Assembly: GCA_963729215.1 (NCBI GenBank)
Contig: CAVSND010000013.1
Span: 1 to 64,000, forward strand
Origin: CAVQJU01 sp963729215
GTDB taxonomy: Bacteria; Acidobacteriota; Vicinamibacteria; Vicinamibacterales; CAVVIG01
Direction of reading: 5' to 3'
DNA length: 64,000 bases
Part shown: piece by piece, positions 54,148 through 62,280 of the stretch
How the letters are laid out: every line of letters starts with the position of its first letter
How positions within the stretch are numbered: position 1 is the stretch's first letter
Translations under genes and position numbers: made by a program
Notes under the pieces: generated by a model
What the model saw: the letters and a program-made list of their open reading frames with translations, nothing else
Told to the model about the DNA's origin: nothing
The model's database searches: none

Positions 54148-55803
54148 TCAACGAGCCCCTGCCGTCTCGTCGAAGACGACCTTGCCGTCAACCACGGTCA
54201 GCACGGACTTCAGTTTCCTGATCGCCTCATCCGGAACCTTCACGGGATCGAGATAGTCGCCGCTGAGCACGACCACGTCGCCGAGCTTTCCCGGCTCGAT
54301 CGTGCCGAGCTCGTTTTCTTCCTTCAGGAACCACCCGTTGTTGGCGGTGTAGAGCTTCAGCGCTTCCATCCGGGTGATCTGCTGGCCCTGATTGATCAGG
54401 ACGCCCGACGAGTTCTTGCCCGTGACCATGAAGTAGATCATCAGCCACGGGTTGAGCGTGGAGATCTGCGCCGAGTCGGATCCGGCGCCGGCGCGGATAC
54501 CGCTGTCCAGGATCGTGCGTACGGGCGGACCGCTGCCCGGAGTGCCGGCGAGATACGTGAACGGATGGATCGCAATGCCAGCGCCGATCGCCTTGAAGCG
54601 GTTGAGCGTCGGCAGGTCGATGCGCGGCGCGTGCGCGATCGACCAGCGCAGCCCCGCAATCGGCGTCGTCTTGTTGACCGCTTCGAATGTGTCGATTGTC
54701 AGCTTGTCCTCGGCCGGCGACAGGCTGTGCTGCTGGAACGCCCAGCCCTGTTTCGCGATGAGCTGCAGCGCCGTCTCGTAGTTGGTGGGTGGCGCGTTGC
54801 CGAAGAGCGGCCAGCTGGTCGCGAACTCCCCGACGCCGGACAGTCGAAGCATGTCATCGCCGAACTCGCGGAAGTTGTTCTGCAGCCGCTGCTTGAGCAT
54901 CGGGACGTCGGGCCGCGTGTCCATCGAGAGGAAGAAGACACGGACGCGGGCGGTCATTTTGTCCTCGCGATGCACCGCGGCGATCGCGTCGTACATCCTG
55001 AACGGGTCGAATGTCGCGAGCGTGTCGGCCGCGAATGACTCCTGCGTGTCCGGCAGGCCCGGCGGGATGAACGCGCCCATGTCCACGTTCGTCGTCACGC
55101 CGACGCTGACGGAGTAGGCGAGTGCGTCCACCGTTCCGCGTTTCTGGTCGGCGAGCGTCTGGACAGCACGGAGCGCGTTCAGCGCGGCGAGCGACGGCGC
55201 GTTGATGGCGATCGCGCCCGCGTCGCTCACGACAATGCCTTTGCCGGTGAAAAACGCCCGGCCCCGCGTGTTGACCGCCGCCGGTCCCGTGAACGACTGG
55301 TAGACGATGACCGGATGGGCCGTGTCGGCGGCGTCCAGTTCCTGCAGCGTCGGCAGACGCTTCTCGGCGAACTGCGCGGCGTTCCATCCGCCCATCGCCG
55401 TGATGAACCCGTCGGCCGGAACCGTTTTCGCGCGAGCCTTGATGGTCGCCTGCACGTCGGCGATTGACGCCGCTGTTTCGAGCCGTGTGTCGTATCCCGG
55501 CCGCAGGCCCAGCAGCACGATGTGGTTGTGGTTGTCGATCAGGCCTGGCACGGCGGTGCGGCCTTTGAGATCCACGACCCTTGTACACGGGCTGAGCCGG
55601 CCACTGCCGCGGCCGACGCTGGTGATGACGCCGTTCTGAATCGTCACCTCGGAGGCGATCGTGTTCTTCGCGTCCATGGTGGCGATTTTGCCGTTCACGA
55701 GCCTGAGGTCGCGCGCGCCCGCGCAGTTCGCGGCGCCAGGCGTCTGCGCGGCAGCAGCGGTCGCCATGAGCGTGGCAGTCAGAAAAACAATAAAACGATT
55801 CAT
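54148..55803 (-). CDS. secreted amidohydrolase family protein
   Basis: 551 aa with a signal peptide (VFLTATLMATAAAAQ). Amidohydrolase with small N-terminal beta domain (DLRLVNGKIATMDA), metal motif DNHNHI (about 96-101), later His in QQHSL and AHAPR, Asp in GAGSDSAQI and the C-terminal GTIEPGKLGDVVVL. Closest in style to the YtcJ/AmdhX-like metal-dependent hydrolases. Substrate unknown. Start MNRFIV at 55803; longer frames translate a hairpin repeat (VASGFSRT). Confidence 0.88.
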   Translation of the reverse strand: MNRFIVFLTATLMATAAAAQTPGAANCAGARDLRLVNGKIATMDAKNTIASEVTIQNGVITSVGRGSGRLSPCTRVVDLKGRTAVPGLIDNHNHIVLLGLRPGYDTRLETAASIADVQATIKARAKTVPADGFITAMGGWNAAQFAEKRLPTLQELDAADTAHPVIVYQSFTGPAAVNTRGRAFFTGKGIVVSDAGAIAINAPSLAALNALRAVQTLADQKRGTVDALAYSVSVGVTTNVDMGAFIPPGLPDTQESFAADTLATFDPFRMYDAIAAVHREDKMTARVRVFFLSMDTRPDVPMLKQRLQNNFREFGDDMLRLSGVGEFATSWPLFGNAPPTNYETALQLIAKQGWAFQQHSLSPAEDKLTIDTFEAVNKTTPIAGLRWSIAHAPRIDLPTLNRFKAIGAGIAIHPFTYLAGTPGSGPPVRTILDSGIRAGAGSDSAQISTLNPWLMIYFMVTGKNSSGVLINQGQQITRMEALKLYTANNGWFLKEENELGTIEPGKLGDVVVLSGDYLDPVKVPDEAIRKLKSVLTVVDGKVVFDETAGAR

Positions 55804-55815
55804 GAGCATCCTGTC

Positions 55816-55839
55816 CGTCCGGCTGAAGCCGGACGCTAC
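55816..55839. repeat. single hairpin of the GTAG/CTAC repeat family
   Basis: GTCCGGC-TGAA-GCCGGACGCTAC between two minus-strand genes (SGNH esterase and amidohydrolase). Confidence 0.7.
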
Positions 55840-55866
55840 GAACGGCACGTCATTACGAACACCACG

Positions 55867-57162
55867 TCATCGGCGCAACAGTACAAGGTTGACGGCATTG
55901 GCCATGGCCTGGTACCCCGCGTCGTTCAGGTGCAGGTTGTCGATGGCCTTGAACTGGGGCAGCAGCTGCGTCGGATGGGCCGGATCGCGCAGCGCCAGAT
56001 CGAAATCGATGATCCCGTCGTAGGCCTTGCCGGTCCGAATCCATTCGTTGACCGCCTGCCGCCGAGCATCCTTGTCGGTCGAGTAGTACGAAGGGAAGAT
56101 CGTGAGGTTGGTGCCCTCGAACGGCAGGAGCGTGCCCCCGATCACTTTCACGCCGTGCGCGTGGGCGCGATCGATCAGCTGACGAAGCCCTGCGATGACT
56201 TCGGCCGCCGTGGGCGGCGGCACTCCGCCCAGACCGCCGGGCCCGCCCAGGCCGAAGTCGTTGATGCCTTCGAGCACGACAATGTGCGACACCCCGCTTT
56301 GGACGAGGGCGTCCCGGTCGAACCGCGCGAGCGCGCTCGGGCCGATGCCCTCGGTGAGCACGCGGTTGCCGGCGATGCCCTGATTCAGGACGCCCATCAT
56401 CGCCGTCTGCGGCGCTCGAGCGGTCGTCGCCTGGGCCATGAGGCGCTTGGCGAGGTGATCGGGCCAGCGGTTGTTGGTGTCCGACGTCGAGAGCGATCCG
56501 TCCGTAATCGAATCGCCCAGCGTCACCACGACGCCGACAGGCTCCGGAGCCACGACTTCCACGCGGGCAAGAAAAAACCACGACTGCATCGTCGTCGGCA
56601 TCGGCAGTTCTGTCGCGCCGGAAAAATTGCCGGCGGCCGAGACGTAGCTGGTCTGCAAGGCGCCGGCATGCGTCGTCAGCGGAGAGGACGACGAAGCCGT
56701 GTCGCCGGGCAGGAAGATGTCGACGGCGAGGTCGGCGAATGCCGGCACCGCCAGGCCGACCGGATCGCTGACGGCGATCGCGCCGGCGGCCACGGTGGTT
56801 GACGGGCTGCCGCCGAAGGTGAGGGCGCGGGCCGATGAAGGCACGATCGCCGCCTCCTTCTGGCGAAGCGCCACGTTCGCGGCGCCGACGACCAACGGTG
56901 CAGTCCCGAACGCATTGCTCAGAACGATGCGCACGCGATCGCCGCCGATGCTCGTGTGGACGATCTGGCGAAGGGTCTGCCTGTTGAAGTTGATGGGTGC
57001 GGGGCCTTGAGCCGGCGGCGGACCCTGGGGACGCGGAACGACGGCCGTGGCCCACGTGCCGACCCAGTGTTCGCCGGTTCTTCCCGCTTGCGCCGTTGCG
57101 TTCGGAACGTCCGCAAGGACGCACAACACGAGCGCCGCGATCGCTACTCTAGAAGTCTTCAT
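55867..57162 (-). CDS. secreted SGNH/GDSL hydrolase
   Basis: 431 aa. Signal peptide (AALVLCVLADVPNATAQ), a beta-sandwich N-domain (WVGTWATAV to about 200), then the catalytic domain: Ser in LGDSITDG (block I), Gly in GIAGNR (II), Asn in LEGINDFG (III) and Asp/His in DNLHLND (V). An arylesterase or acyl esterase, possibly acting on acetylated polysaccharide. Same strand as the amidohydrolase 63 bp downstream and YceI upstream (30 bp), so the three may form one transcript. Confidence 0.9.
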   Translation of the reverse strand: MKTSRVAIAALVLCVLADVPNATAQAGRTGEHWVGTWATAVVPRPQGPPPAQGPAPINFNRQTLRQIVHTSIGGDRVRIVLSNAFGTAPLVVGAANVALRQKEAAIVPSSARALTFGGSPSTTVAAGAIAVSDPVGLAVPAFADLAVDIFLPGDTASSSSPLTTHAGALQTSYVSAAGNFSGATELPMPTTMQSWFFLARVEVVAPEPVGVVVTLGDSITDGSLSTSDTNNRWPDHLAKRLMAQATTARAPQTAMMGVLNQGIAGNRVLTEGIGPSALARFDRDALVQSGVSHIVVLEGINDFGLGGPGGLGGVPPPTAAEVIAGLRQLIDRAHAHGVKVIGGTLLPFEGTNLTIFPSYYSTDKDARRQAVNEWIRTGKAYDGIIDFDLALRDPAHPTQLLPQFKAIDNLHLNDAGYQAMANAVNLVLLRR

Positions 57163-57192
57163 GAACGGCCTGCTTTTCTGGCGACGCCGATT

Positions 57193-57822
57193 CTATCGCT
57201 CCCGGGCGGCGATCGTGAACGTGATGCTCAGTTCGTCCTTCACCTTGACGACGCCGCCGACCGAAATGGGCGTGATGCCGAAGTCGGTCTGTTTGATGAG
57301 AAATTTGCCGCTTGCGGTCAACTGATTGCCCGCCACTTTCACCGAAACGGGCGCCGTGACCGTCTGCGTTTTGCCGTGGATGCTCAGCTTGCCGGACACC
57401 GACAGGTCAAGCGCGGCGGCCGATCCCTTGCCCATCACGCTGGTGCTCTCGAACGTGATCGCCGGGTAGCGGTTCACGTCGAGCACGGCATCGCTGAGCA
57501 TGGTGGCCGTCACTTTCGGCACGTCGGAGGCGGATTCGCCCTTGCCGGTGACGCGCATCGCGGCGGCGTTGAACTCCAGCCGCACATCGCCATGTGACGG
57601 GTCGTCTGGGTCGAGGTGGACGACGCCGCTCGTCAGCGGGGCCTCGACTTCGTGGGTGTGCCCGGCGAAGCTGAACGCGCCGCTCTTGCCGACGGCGATC
57701 AGGGCGTGGCTCTGTTCGGGCTCCACCGTGAACGTCCGGGAGCCCGCCGCCCGGGTCCAGGGCGAGAGTCCTGTAACAACGATGGCGAAAGCAAGCGCGA
57801 CGCCGTGTCGATGGGTACGCAT
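57193..57822 (-). CDS. YceI-family periplasmic protein
   Basis: 209 aa with a signal peptide. YceI lipocalin-like barrel: FSFAGHTHEVEAPLTSG near the start, DVNRYPAITFESTS, GKLSIHGKTQTVTAPV, and KTDFGI-type TDFGITPISVGG near the end, then VKDELSITFTI. The family binds isoprenoid or amide lipids in its barrel. Start MRTHRHG at 57822 gives a normal signal peptide; the longer frame to 57864 is rejected. Lies 30 bp upstream of the SGNH hydrolase gene on the same strand. Confidence 0.9.
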   Translation of the reverse strand: MRTHRHGVALAFAIVVTGLSPWTRAAGSRTFTVEPEQSHALIAVGKSGAFSFAGHTHEVEAPLTSGVVHLDPDDPSHGDVRLEFNAAAMRVTGKGESASDVPKVTATMLSDAVLDVNRYPAITFESTSVMGKGSAAALDLSVSGKLSIHGKTQTVTAPVSVKVAGNQLTASGKFLIKQTDFGITPISVGGVVKVKDELSITFTIAARER

Positions 57823-57926
57823 GCGCGGAGATATTGTAAGGGAACAGCGGTGAGGAACCTGCAAGAACGACGGACTCGTGTTCGGTCGAGCCCGATGGCC
57901 ATCGTGTACACTCGGCTCGATCGACG

Positions 57927-59561
57927 ATGACGCTACACACCGGCCGGCGCGATGCGAAAAGCCGGGACTGGAAGGCGGAATACGCCGAGCTCCTGGCGCT
58001 CGATCGGCGCGGCGGGCTCGAGCTGGCCGACCTCGAACGTCTGGGTATTGCCGCCTTTCTCGCGGGCCAGCCTTCCATCAGCATCGACGTCCACACGCGC
58101 GCGCACGGTCTTGCCGTCGAGAAGGGCGATGCCCGCAGGGCCGCGCGTGCGACCTTCTGGATCGCGTTCGGCCTGATCGATGCGCGAGAACCTGCGCGGG
58201 CCGCGGGCTGGGTGGCCCGCGGCCGCCGTCTGCTCGATGAGAGTCACGATGACTGCGTCGAGTGCGGATACATGCTGCTGCCGCACGCACTTCAGCAGGT
58301 GGGTGCCGGCGACCTGGCCGGCGCCGAGGCGACCTTCGTCACGGCGGAGTCCATCGGCGAGCGTTTTTCCGATCCCGATCTCACCAGCCTTGCGCGCCAG
58401 GGACGTGGCCGCGTCCTCGTCGGGACCGGCCGCACCGCTGAAGGCCTCGCGCTCTTCGACGAGGTGATGGTCGCTGTCACCGCCGGCGACGTCACGCCGA
58501 TCATCGCCGGCGTGGTGTATTGCAGCGTGATTTCCGCCTGCGTCGACCTGCTCGACATTCGGCGCGCACAGGAATGGACCACCGCGCTCGGCGACTGGTG
58601 TCGCACGCAGCCTGGCCTCGTGCCCTACCGCGGCGAGTGTCTCGCCCACCGAGCCGAGATCTTTCGGCTGCACGGGCAATGGCCGCAGGCCCTCGACGAA
58701 GCCAGGCGCGCCTACGAAGCCCTCGTGGACTCGAAGGGGCCAGGGGCGGGGCTGGCGGCGTACGGGCTCGCAGAGTTGCATCGCCTTCGCGGCGAGATTC
58801 CCGAGGCTGAGGAGGCCTATGGGCGGGCCAGGGAGCACGGGCGAGCGCCCGATCCCGGCCTGGCGCTGCTGCGGCTGGCACAGGGCCAGGGCGAGATCGC
58901 CCGCGCCGCGATCGAGCGGGCGATGGCCGAGGCTTCGCGTGGGCGGCAGCGCGCGACCGTGCTGGCGGCCGCGGTCGAAATTCTGTTGGCGGCCGGCGAT
59001 CGGCCGTCGGCGCGGCGGGCCGCGGATGACCTGAGGGTGGTGGCCTCCGCCCTCGACACGCCGTGGCTTCGCGCGCTGGCCGCCTCTGCGGATGGCGCCG
59101 TTCACCTCGCGGACGGCCACGCCCAGCGGGCGCTCGCGCGGTTCAGGGACGCGGCGGCGATCTGGCGGGATCTGGACGCTCCTTACGAGGCTGCGCGCGT
59201 CGCGGTGCTGGTGGGTCGAGCGTGCCGCGCGCTTGGAGACGATGAGGGTGCGCGGATGGAGTGGGAGGCGTCTGCGCGCCTTTTCCAGCAATGCGGGGCG
59301 ACGCCGGCCCTGGAGGAAGTCGACCGGCTGCTCCGCGATAAGCCGTCGGCGAGACAGCCGGAGGCCGGCGGTCTGACGTCACGTGAAGTGGAAGTGTTGC
59401 GTCTGATCGCTCGTGGAAAGACGAACCGGGCGATTGCCGGCGATCTCGGCATCAGCGAAAAGACCGTCGCTCGTCACATCAGCAATATCTTCGTCAAACT
59501 CGACCTTTCGACCAGAGCCGCCGCGACCGCCTACGCGTTTACGCATGGCCTGATGTCGTGA
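57927..59561 (+). CDS. LuxR-type regulator with TPR-like helical sensor region
   Basis: 544 aa, cytoplasmic. Residues about 20-460 are alpha-helical TPR-like repeats (GDLAGAEATF, AYGLAELHRLRGEIPEAEEAYGRA, LGDDEGARMEWEASARLFQ), and the C-terminus is a LuxR HTH (LTSREVEVLRLIARGKTNRAIAGDLGISEKTVARHISNIF). No receiver or P-loop is seen, so it resembles short MalT-like regulators lacking the ATPase. The adjacent flavin monooxygenase 135 bp downstream is the likely target. No clear Shine-Dalgarno before ATG 57927; TACACT at 57907-57912 could be a -10. Confidence 0.9.
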   Translation: MTLHTGRRDAKSRDWKAEYAELLALDRRGGLELADLERLGIAAFLAGQPSISIDVHTRAHGLAVEKGDARRAARATFWIAFGLIDAREPARAAGWVARGRRLLDESHDDCVECGYMLLPHALQQVGAGDLAGAEATFVTAESIGERFSDPDLTSLARQGRGRVLVGTGRTAEGLALFDEVMVAVTAGDVTPIIAGVVYCSVISACVDLLDIRRAQEWTTALGDWCRTQPGLVPYRGECLAHRAEIFRLHGQWPQALDEARRAYEALVDSKGPGAGLAAYGLAELHRLRGEIPEAEEAYGRAREHGRAPDPGLALLRLAQGQGEIARAAIERAMAEASRGRQRATVLAAAVEILLAAGDRPSARRAADDLRVVASALDTPWLRALAASADGAVHLADGHAQRALARFRDAAAIWRDLDAPYEAARVAVLVGRACRALGDDEGARMEWEASARLFQQCGATPALEEVDRLLRDKPSARQPEAGGLTSREVEVLRLIARGKTNRAIAGDLGISEKTVARHISNIFVKLDLSTRAAATAYAFTHGLMS

Positions 59562-59696
59562 GGCGGTCTGCATAGAAATACCCATTCACCATTCACGCCG
59601 GCGCGTGCATAGAACGGCCGATGCGCGCCTTCCCGACCGATCGCTACGATGCTCACAGCCCGACCACATCCAAGGGCCATGAGACGAGGTGAAACA

Positions 59697-60818
59697 ATGG
59701 ACAGCATCCGTAAGTCCGAGCGCGTTCAGGTGGTGGTGATTGGCGGGGGGCAGGCCGGTCTGTCGGTGGGGTATTGCCTCCGGCAGCGCGGGCTGTCTTT
59801 CGTGATTCTCGAGGCGAACGCGCGCGTGGGCGACTCCTGGCGGAAGCGATGGGACTCGCTGCGCCTGTTCACGCCCGCGAAGTACGACGGGCTGATCGGG
59901 CTGCCGTTCCCCGCGCCTGCCTTCAGTTTTCCGACGAAGGACGAGATGGCGGACTATCTGGAGTCCTATGCCCGGCACTTCGAGCTCCCCGTCCGAACCG
60001 GTGTTCGTGTCGAACGCCTCTGGCGTGATGGCGCGCAGTACGTCATCGACGCGGGCAATCGGCGCTGGATTGCCGATCACGTCGTGATTGCGATGGCCAC
60101 CTATCAGGCGCCCCGTATTCCCGAGTGGGCCCGGGCCATGGCCCCTGGCGTCGTTCAACTGCATTCGAACCAGTACAAGAATCCCGGCCAGCTTCAGCCG
60201 GGCGACGTGCTGGTCGTGGGCGCCGGCAATTCCGGTGCGGACATCGCGCTCGATGTGGCGAAATCTCACCGGACGTGGCTGTCGGGACGAGATCCGGGAC
60301 ACGTGCCATTCCGGATCGACAGCGCCTTCGCGCGGATCATTCTTCCCGTCCTCTTCCGCCTGGTGTTTCACCGGATTTTGACGGTGGCCACGCCGATGGG
60401 ACGGCGGGTACGCCCGTCCGTCATCTCGAAGGGCGGCGTGTTGATTCGGGTGAAGCCGGTCGACCTGTCGGCCGCCGGCGTCGAACGGACCGCGCGCGTC
60501 ACGGGCGTGAAGGACGGCAAGCCGCTGCTTGCGGATGGCCGCGTCCTCGACGTCGCGAATGTGATCTGGTGCACCGGATTCCACGCCGATCTGTCATGGG
60601 CTGACCTTCCACGGCCTCTGGTGGGCGCCGATGGTGAGCCGGTGCACGAACGCGGCATCGTGCCCGGCGAGCCGGGGTGCTATTTTGTCGGTCTCCACTT
60701 CCTTTACGCGTTTTCGTCGACGATGATTCACGGCGTCGCGCGTGATGCGGAGCGGATCGCCGACACCATCCGGATGCGCGTCGCTCGGCCAGCGCAGTCG
60801 CGAGAATCAGCCGCATGA
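59697..60818 (+). CDS. NAD(P)/FAD-dependent monooxygenase-like oxidoreductase
   Basis: 373 aa. FAD-binding GGGQAGLSVG (about 14-23), NADPH-binding GAGNSGADIA (about 179-188) and a C-terminal ATG-like WCTGFHAD motif; the arrangement is that of flavin-containing monooxygenases and the trimethylamine/YUC-like group. Probably hydroxylates or N-oxidises a small molecule. ATG 59697 has GAGGTGA upstream. The LuxR/TPR gene lies just upstream in the same direction, a frequent pairing. Confidence 0.88.
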   Translation: MDSIRKSERVQVVVIGGGQAGLSVGYCLRQRGLSFVILEANARVGDSWRKRWDSLRLFTPAKYDGLIGLPFPAPAFSFPTKDEMADYLESYARHFELPVRTGVRVERLWRDGAQYVIDAGNRRWIADHVVIAMATYQAPRIPEWARAMAPGVVQLHSNQYKNPGQLQPGDVLVVGAGNSGADIALDVAKSHRTWLSGRDPGHVPFRIDSAFARIILPVLFRLVFHRILTVATPMGRRVRPSVISKGGVLIRVKPVDLSAAGVERTARVTGVKDGKPLLADGRVLDVANVIWCTGFHADLSWADLPRPLVGADGEPVHERGIVPGEPGCYFVGLHFLYAFSSTMIHGVARDAERIADTIRMRVARPAQSRESAA

Positions 60819-60830
60819 GCGAGCGGTTTG

Positions 60831-60906
60831 TCACGAAGGCACGACGAGGGACACGAAATCAATTCTTGTACAGAGCAGTTCTTCGTGGCCTTCGTGTCTT
60901 CGTGAT
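60831..60906. repeat. CACGAAGGC/CTTCGTG inverted repeat
   Basis: TCACGAAGGCACGACGAGGGACACGAA faces TTCTTCGTGGCCTTCGTGTCTTCGTGA. It is a variant of the CACAAAG family, placed between convergent genes (monooxygenase and LLM oxidoreductase); terminator-like. Confidence 0.75.
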
Positions 60907-60933
60907 GTACAGCGGTGATATCCGGCATGCCGC

Positions 60934-61929
60934 CTACGAAAGCATGCTGCCCGCGATGAGCTCGTACGATCGCCGGCGCGCGGCGTGGTCGTACGTGATC
61001 GTCACGATCATGACCTCGTCTGCCTGATAGTCCGCCGCCAGCGACTCGATTCCTGCGCGAACGGTGTCCGGCGATCCGACGATCCACCGGCGGCGCCGGG
61101 CGAGTGCCTCGGCGCTTTCAGGATGTTCGGCGAGAAACGCGAGGGCTGTGTCGATGGGAGGCACCGGAATGAGCGTGCCCTGCATGAACAGCGTGAAGGC
61201 CATCCGGCTGCTGGCCGCGAGGCGCCACGCGGCTTCGTCCGTCTCCGCGCACAGCGCCCAGATCGCGGCGATCGTGTACGGCGCCGGGTTGGCGTCCGAC
61301 GGCGTGTAATGCTGCCGGTAATAGGCCGCGATCTCCGTTCCTGCCGGATTGATGAAGTCCGCGAACGCGTATGGCAGCCCGAGTTCGGCCGCCCACACCG
61401 CGCTCTGCGGAGAGGATCCCAGGAGCCAGACCTCCGGCGCCGCGGCGCCCCCCGGGAGCCTGGAGAGCCGCGCGAACCGGTGGCCGGGCGGCAGGCGATT
61501 CCACTCGAACGCCAGCAGCTCTGACAGCTGATCGGGAAAATCGTCCGGCGCCGCCTGTCGTCTGTCGCGCTGCAGCGCGAAGGCCGTGAGCGGGTCGCTG
61601 CCGGGCGCGCGGCCGACGGCGAGATCGACGCGATTTCCGTAGAGCCCGGCCAGCATGCTGAAGGACTCGGCGACCTTGAGCGGGCTGTAGTGCGGCAGCA
61701 TCACGCCGCCGCTCCCGATGCGGATCCGCGAGGTGGCCGATCCGATTGCGGCGATCAGCACTTCGGGGCTGGCGCAGGCGAGCATCGGTGTCGCGTGATG
61801 TTCGGCGACCCAGTAGCGGGAGTAGCCGAGTGCCTCCGCGAAGCGCGCCAGATCCACGGAATTTCGGAGCGCGTCGGAGCCCGTAGAACCGTCCGCGATT
61901 GGAGACTGATCGAGCACACTCAAACGCAT
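60934..61929 (-). CDS. LLM-class (luciferase-like) flavin-dependent oxidoreductase
   Basis: 331 aa TIM-barrel protein. Motifs of the LuxA-like group 1: LSVLDQSPI start, RYWVAEHHATPMLACASPEV, IRIGSGGVMLPHYSPLKVAESF, DLAVGRAPGSDP and WLLGSSPQSA. Members use reduced flavin (F420 or FMN) to act on small organic substrates; the substrate is not predictable. Start MRLSVLD at 61929 agrees with homologues. Convergent with the monooxygenase gene across an inverted repeat. Confidence 0.92.
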   Translation of the reverse strand: MRLSVLDQSPIADGSTGSDALRNSVDLARFAEALGYSRYWVAEHHATPMLACASPEVLIAAIGSATSRIRIGSGGVMLPHYSPLKVAESFSMLAGLYGNRVDLAVGRAPGSDPLTAFALQRDRRQAAPDDFPDQLSELLAFEWNRLPPGHRFARLSRLPGGAAAPEVWLLGSSPQSAVWAAELGLPYAFADFINPAGTEIAAYYRQHYTPSDANPAPYTIAAIWALCAETDEAAWRLAASSRMAFTLFMQGTLIPVPPIDTALAFLAEHPESAEALARRRRWIVGSPDTVRAGIESLAADYQADEVMIVTITYDHAARRRSYELIAGSMLS

Positions 61930-62051
61930 GAAAACAGGCCTCTGATTGCACATTTGAAGATGCGTGCATCGAATCGGGACACGGCGACCTCCAATATTGG
62001 CGTTTAGTTGACGTTTCTGGCGGGAACGCTGTTTGCGAGCACTACCGTATT

Positions 62052-62201
62052 GTGAAGATCATCGCGCCACCCCCAACGATCTGCCAGAAGTGTGGCAGCC
62101 ATCGGACGCGCGTCGTCGGTCAATCGGCCGCCCCGAAACTCGTGTACGTGCGCTGCGAGGCCTGCGGACACGTCTTCGTTCCGCCTCCGCAACAATCGTA
62201 G
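62052..62201 (+). CDS. small zinc-ribbon protein (49 aa)
   Basis: GTG 62052 to TAG 62199-62201. Contains CQKCGSHRTRVVG and RCEACGHVF, two CxxC knuckles 27 residues apart (first Cys to third Cys), the pattern of a single zinc ribbon. No other domain fits in 49 residues. It might bind nucleic acid or act as a small adaptor; no function can be assigned. No clear Shine-Dalgarno. Sits between the divergent LLM oxidoreductase and the next secreted protein. Confidence 0.65.
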   Translation: MKIIAPPPTICQKCGSHRTRVVGQSAAPKLVYVRCEACGHVFVPPPQQS

Positions 62202-62248
62202 TCTGCCGGGAACGGCCGGCGCTAGAATCACGTCGTATGTCATCTGAA

Positions 62249-62280
62249 ATGACCAGATGACCAGATGACGAGATGAATAA
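62249..62280 (+). repeat. ATGACCAG octamer array ending in a start codon
   Basis: Four octamers in register: ATGACCAG, ATGACCAG, ATGACGAG, ATGAATAA. The ATG of the fourth is the start codon of the following gene. Confidence 0.8.

Noticed and set aside
59579..59598. CATTCACCATTCACG near the LuxR/TPR stop as a further repeat family
   Set aside because: Only two partial units; too short to separate from chance.
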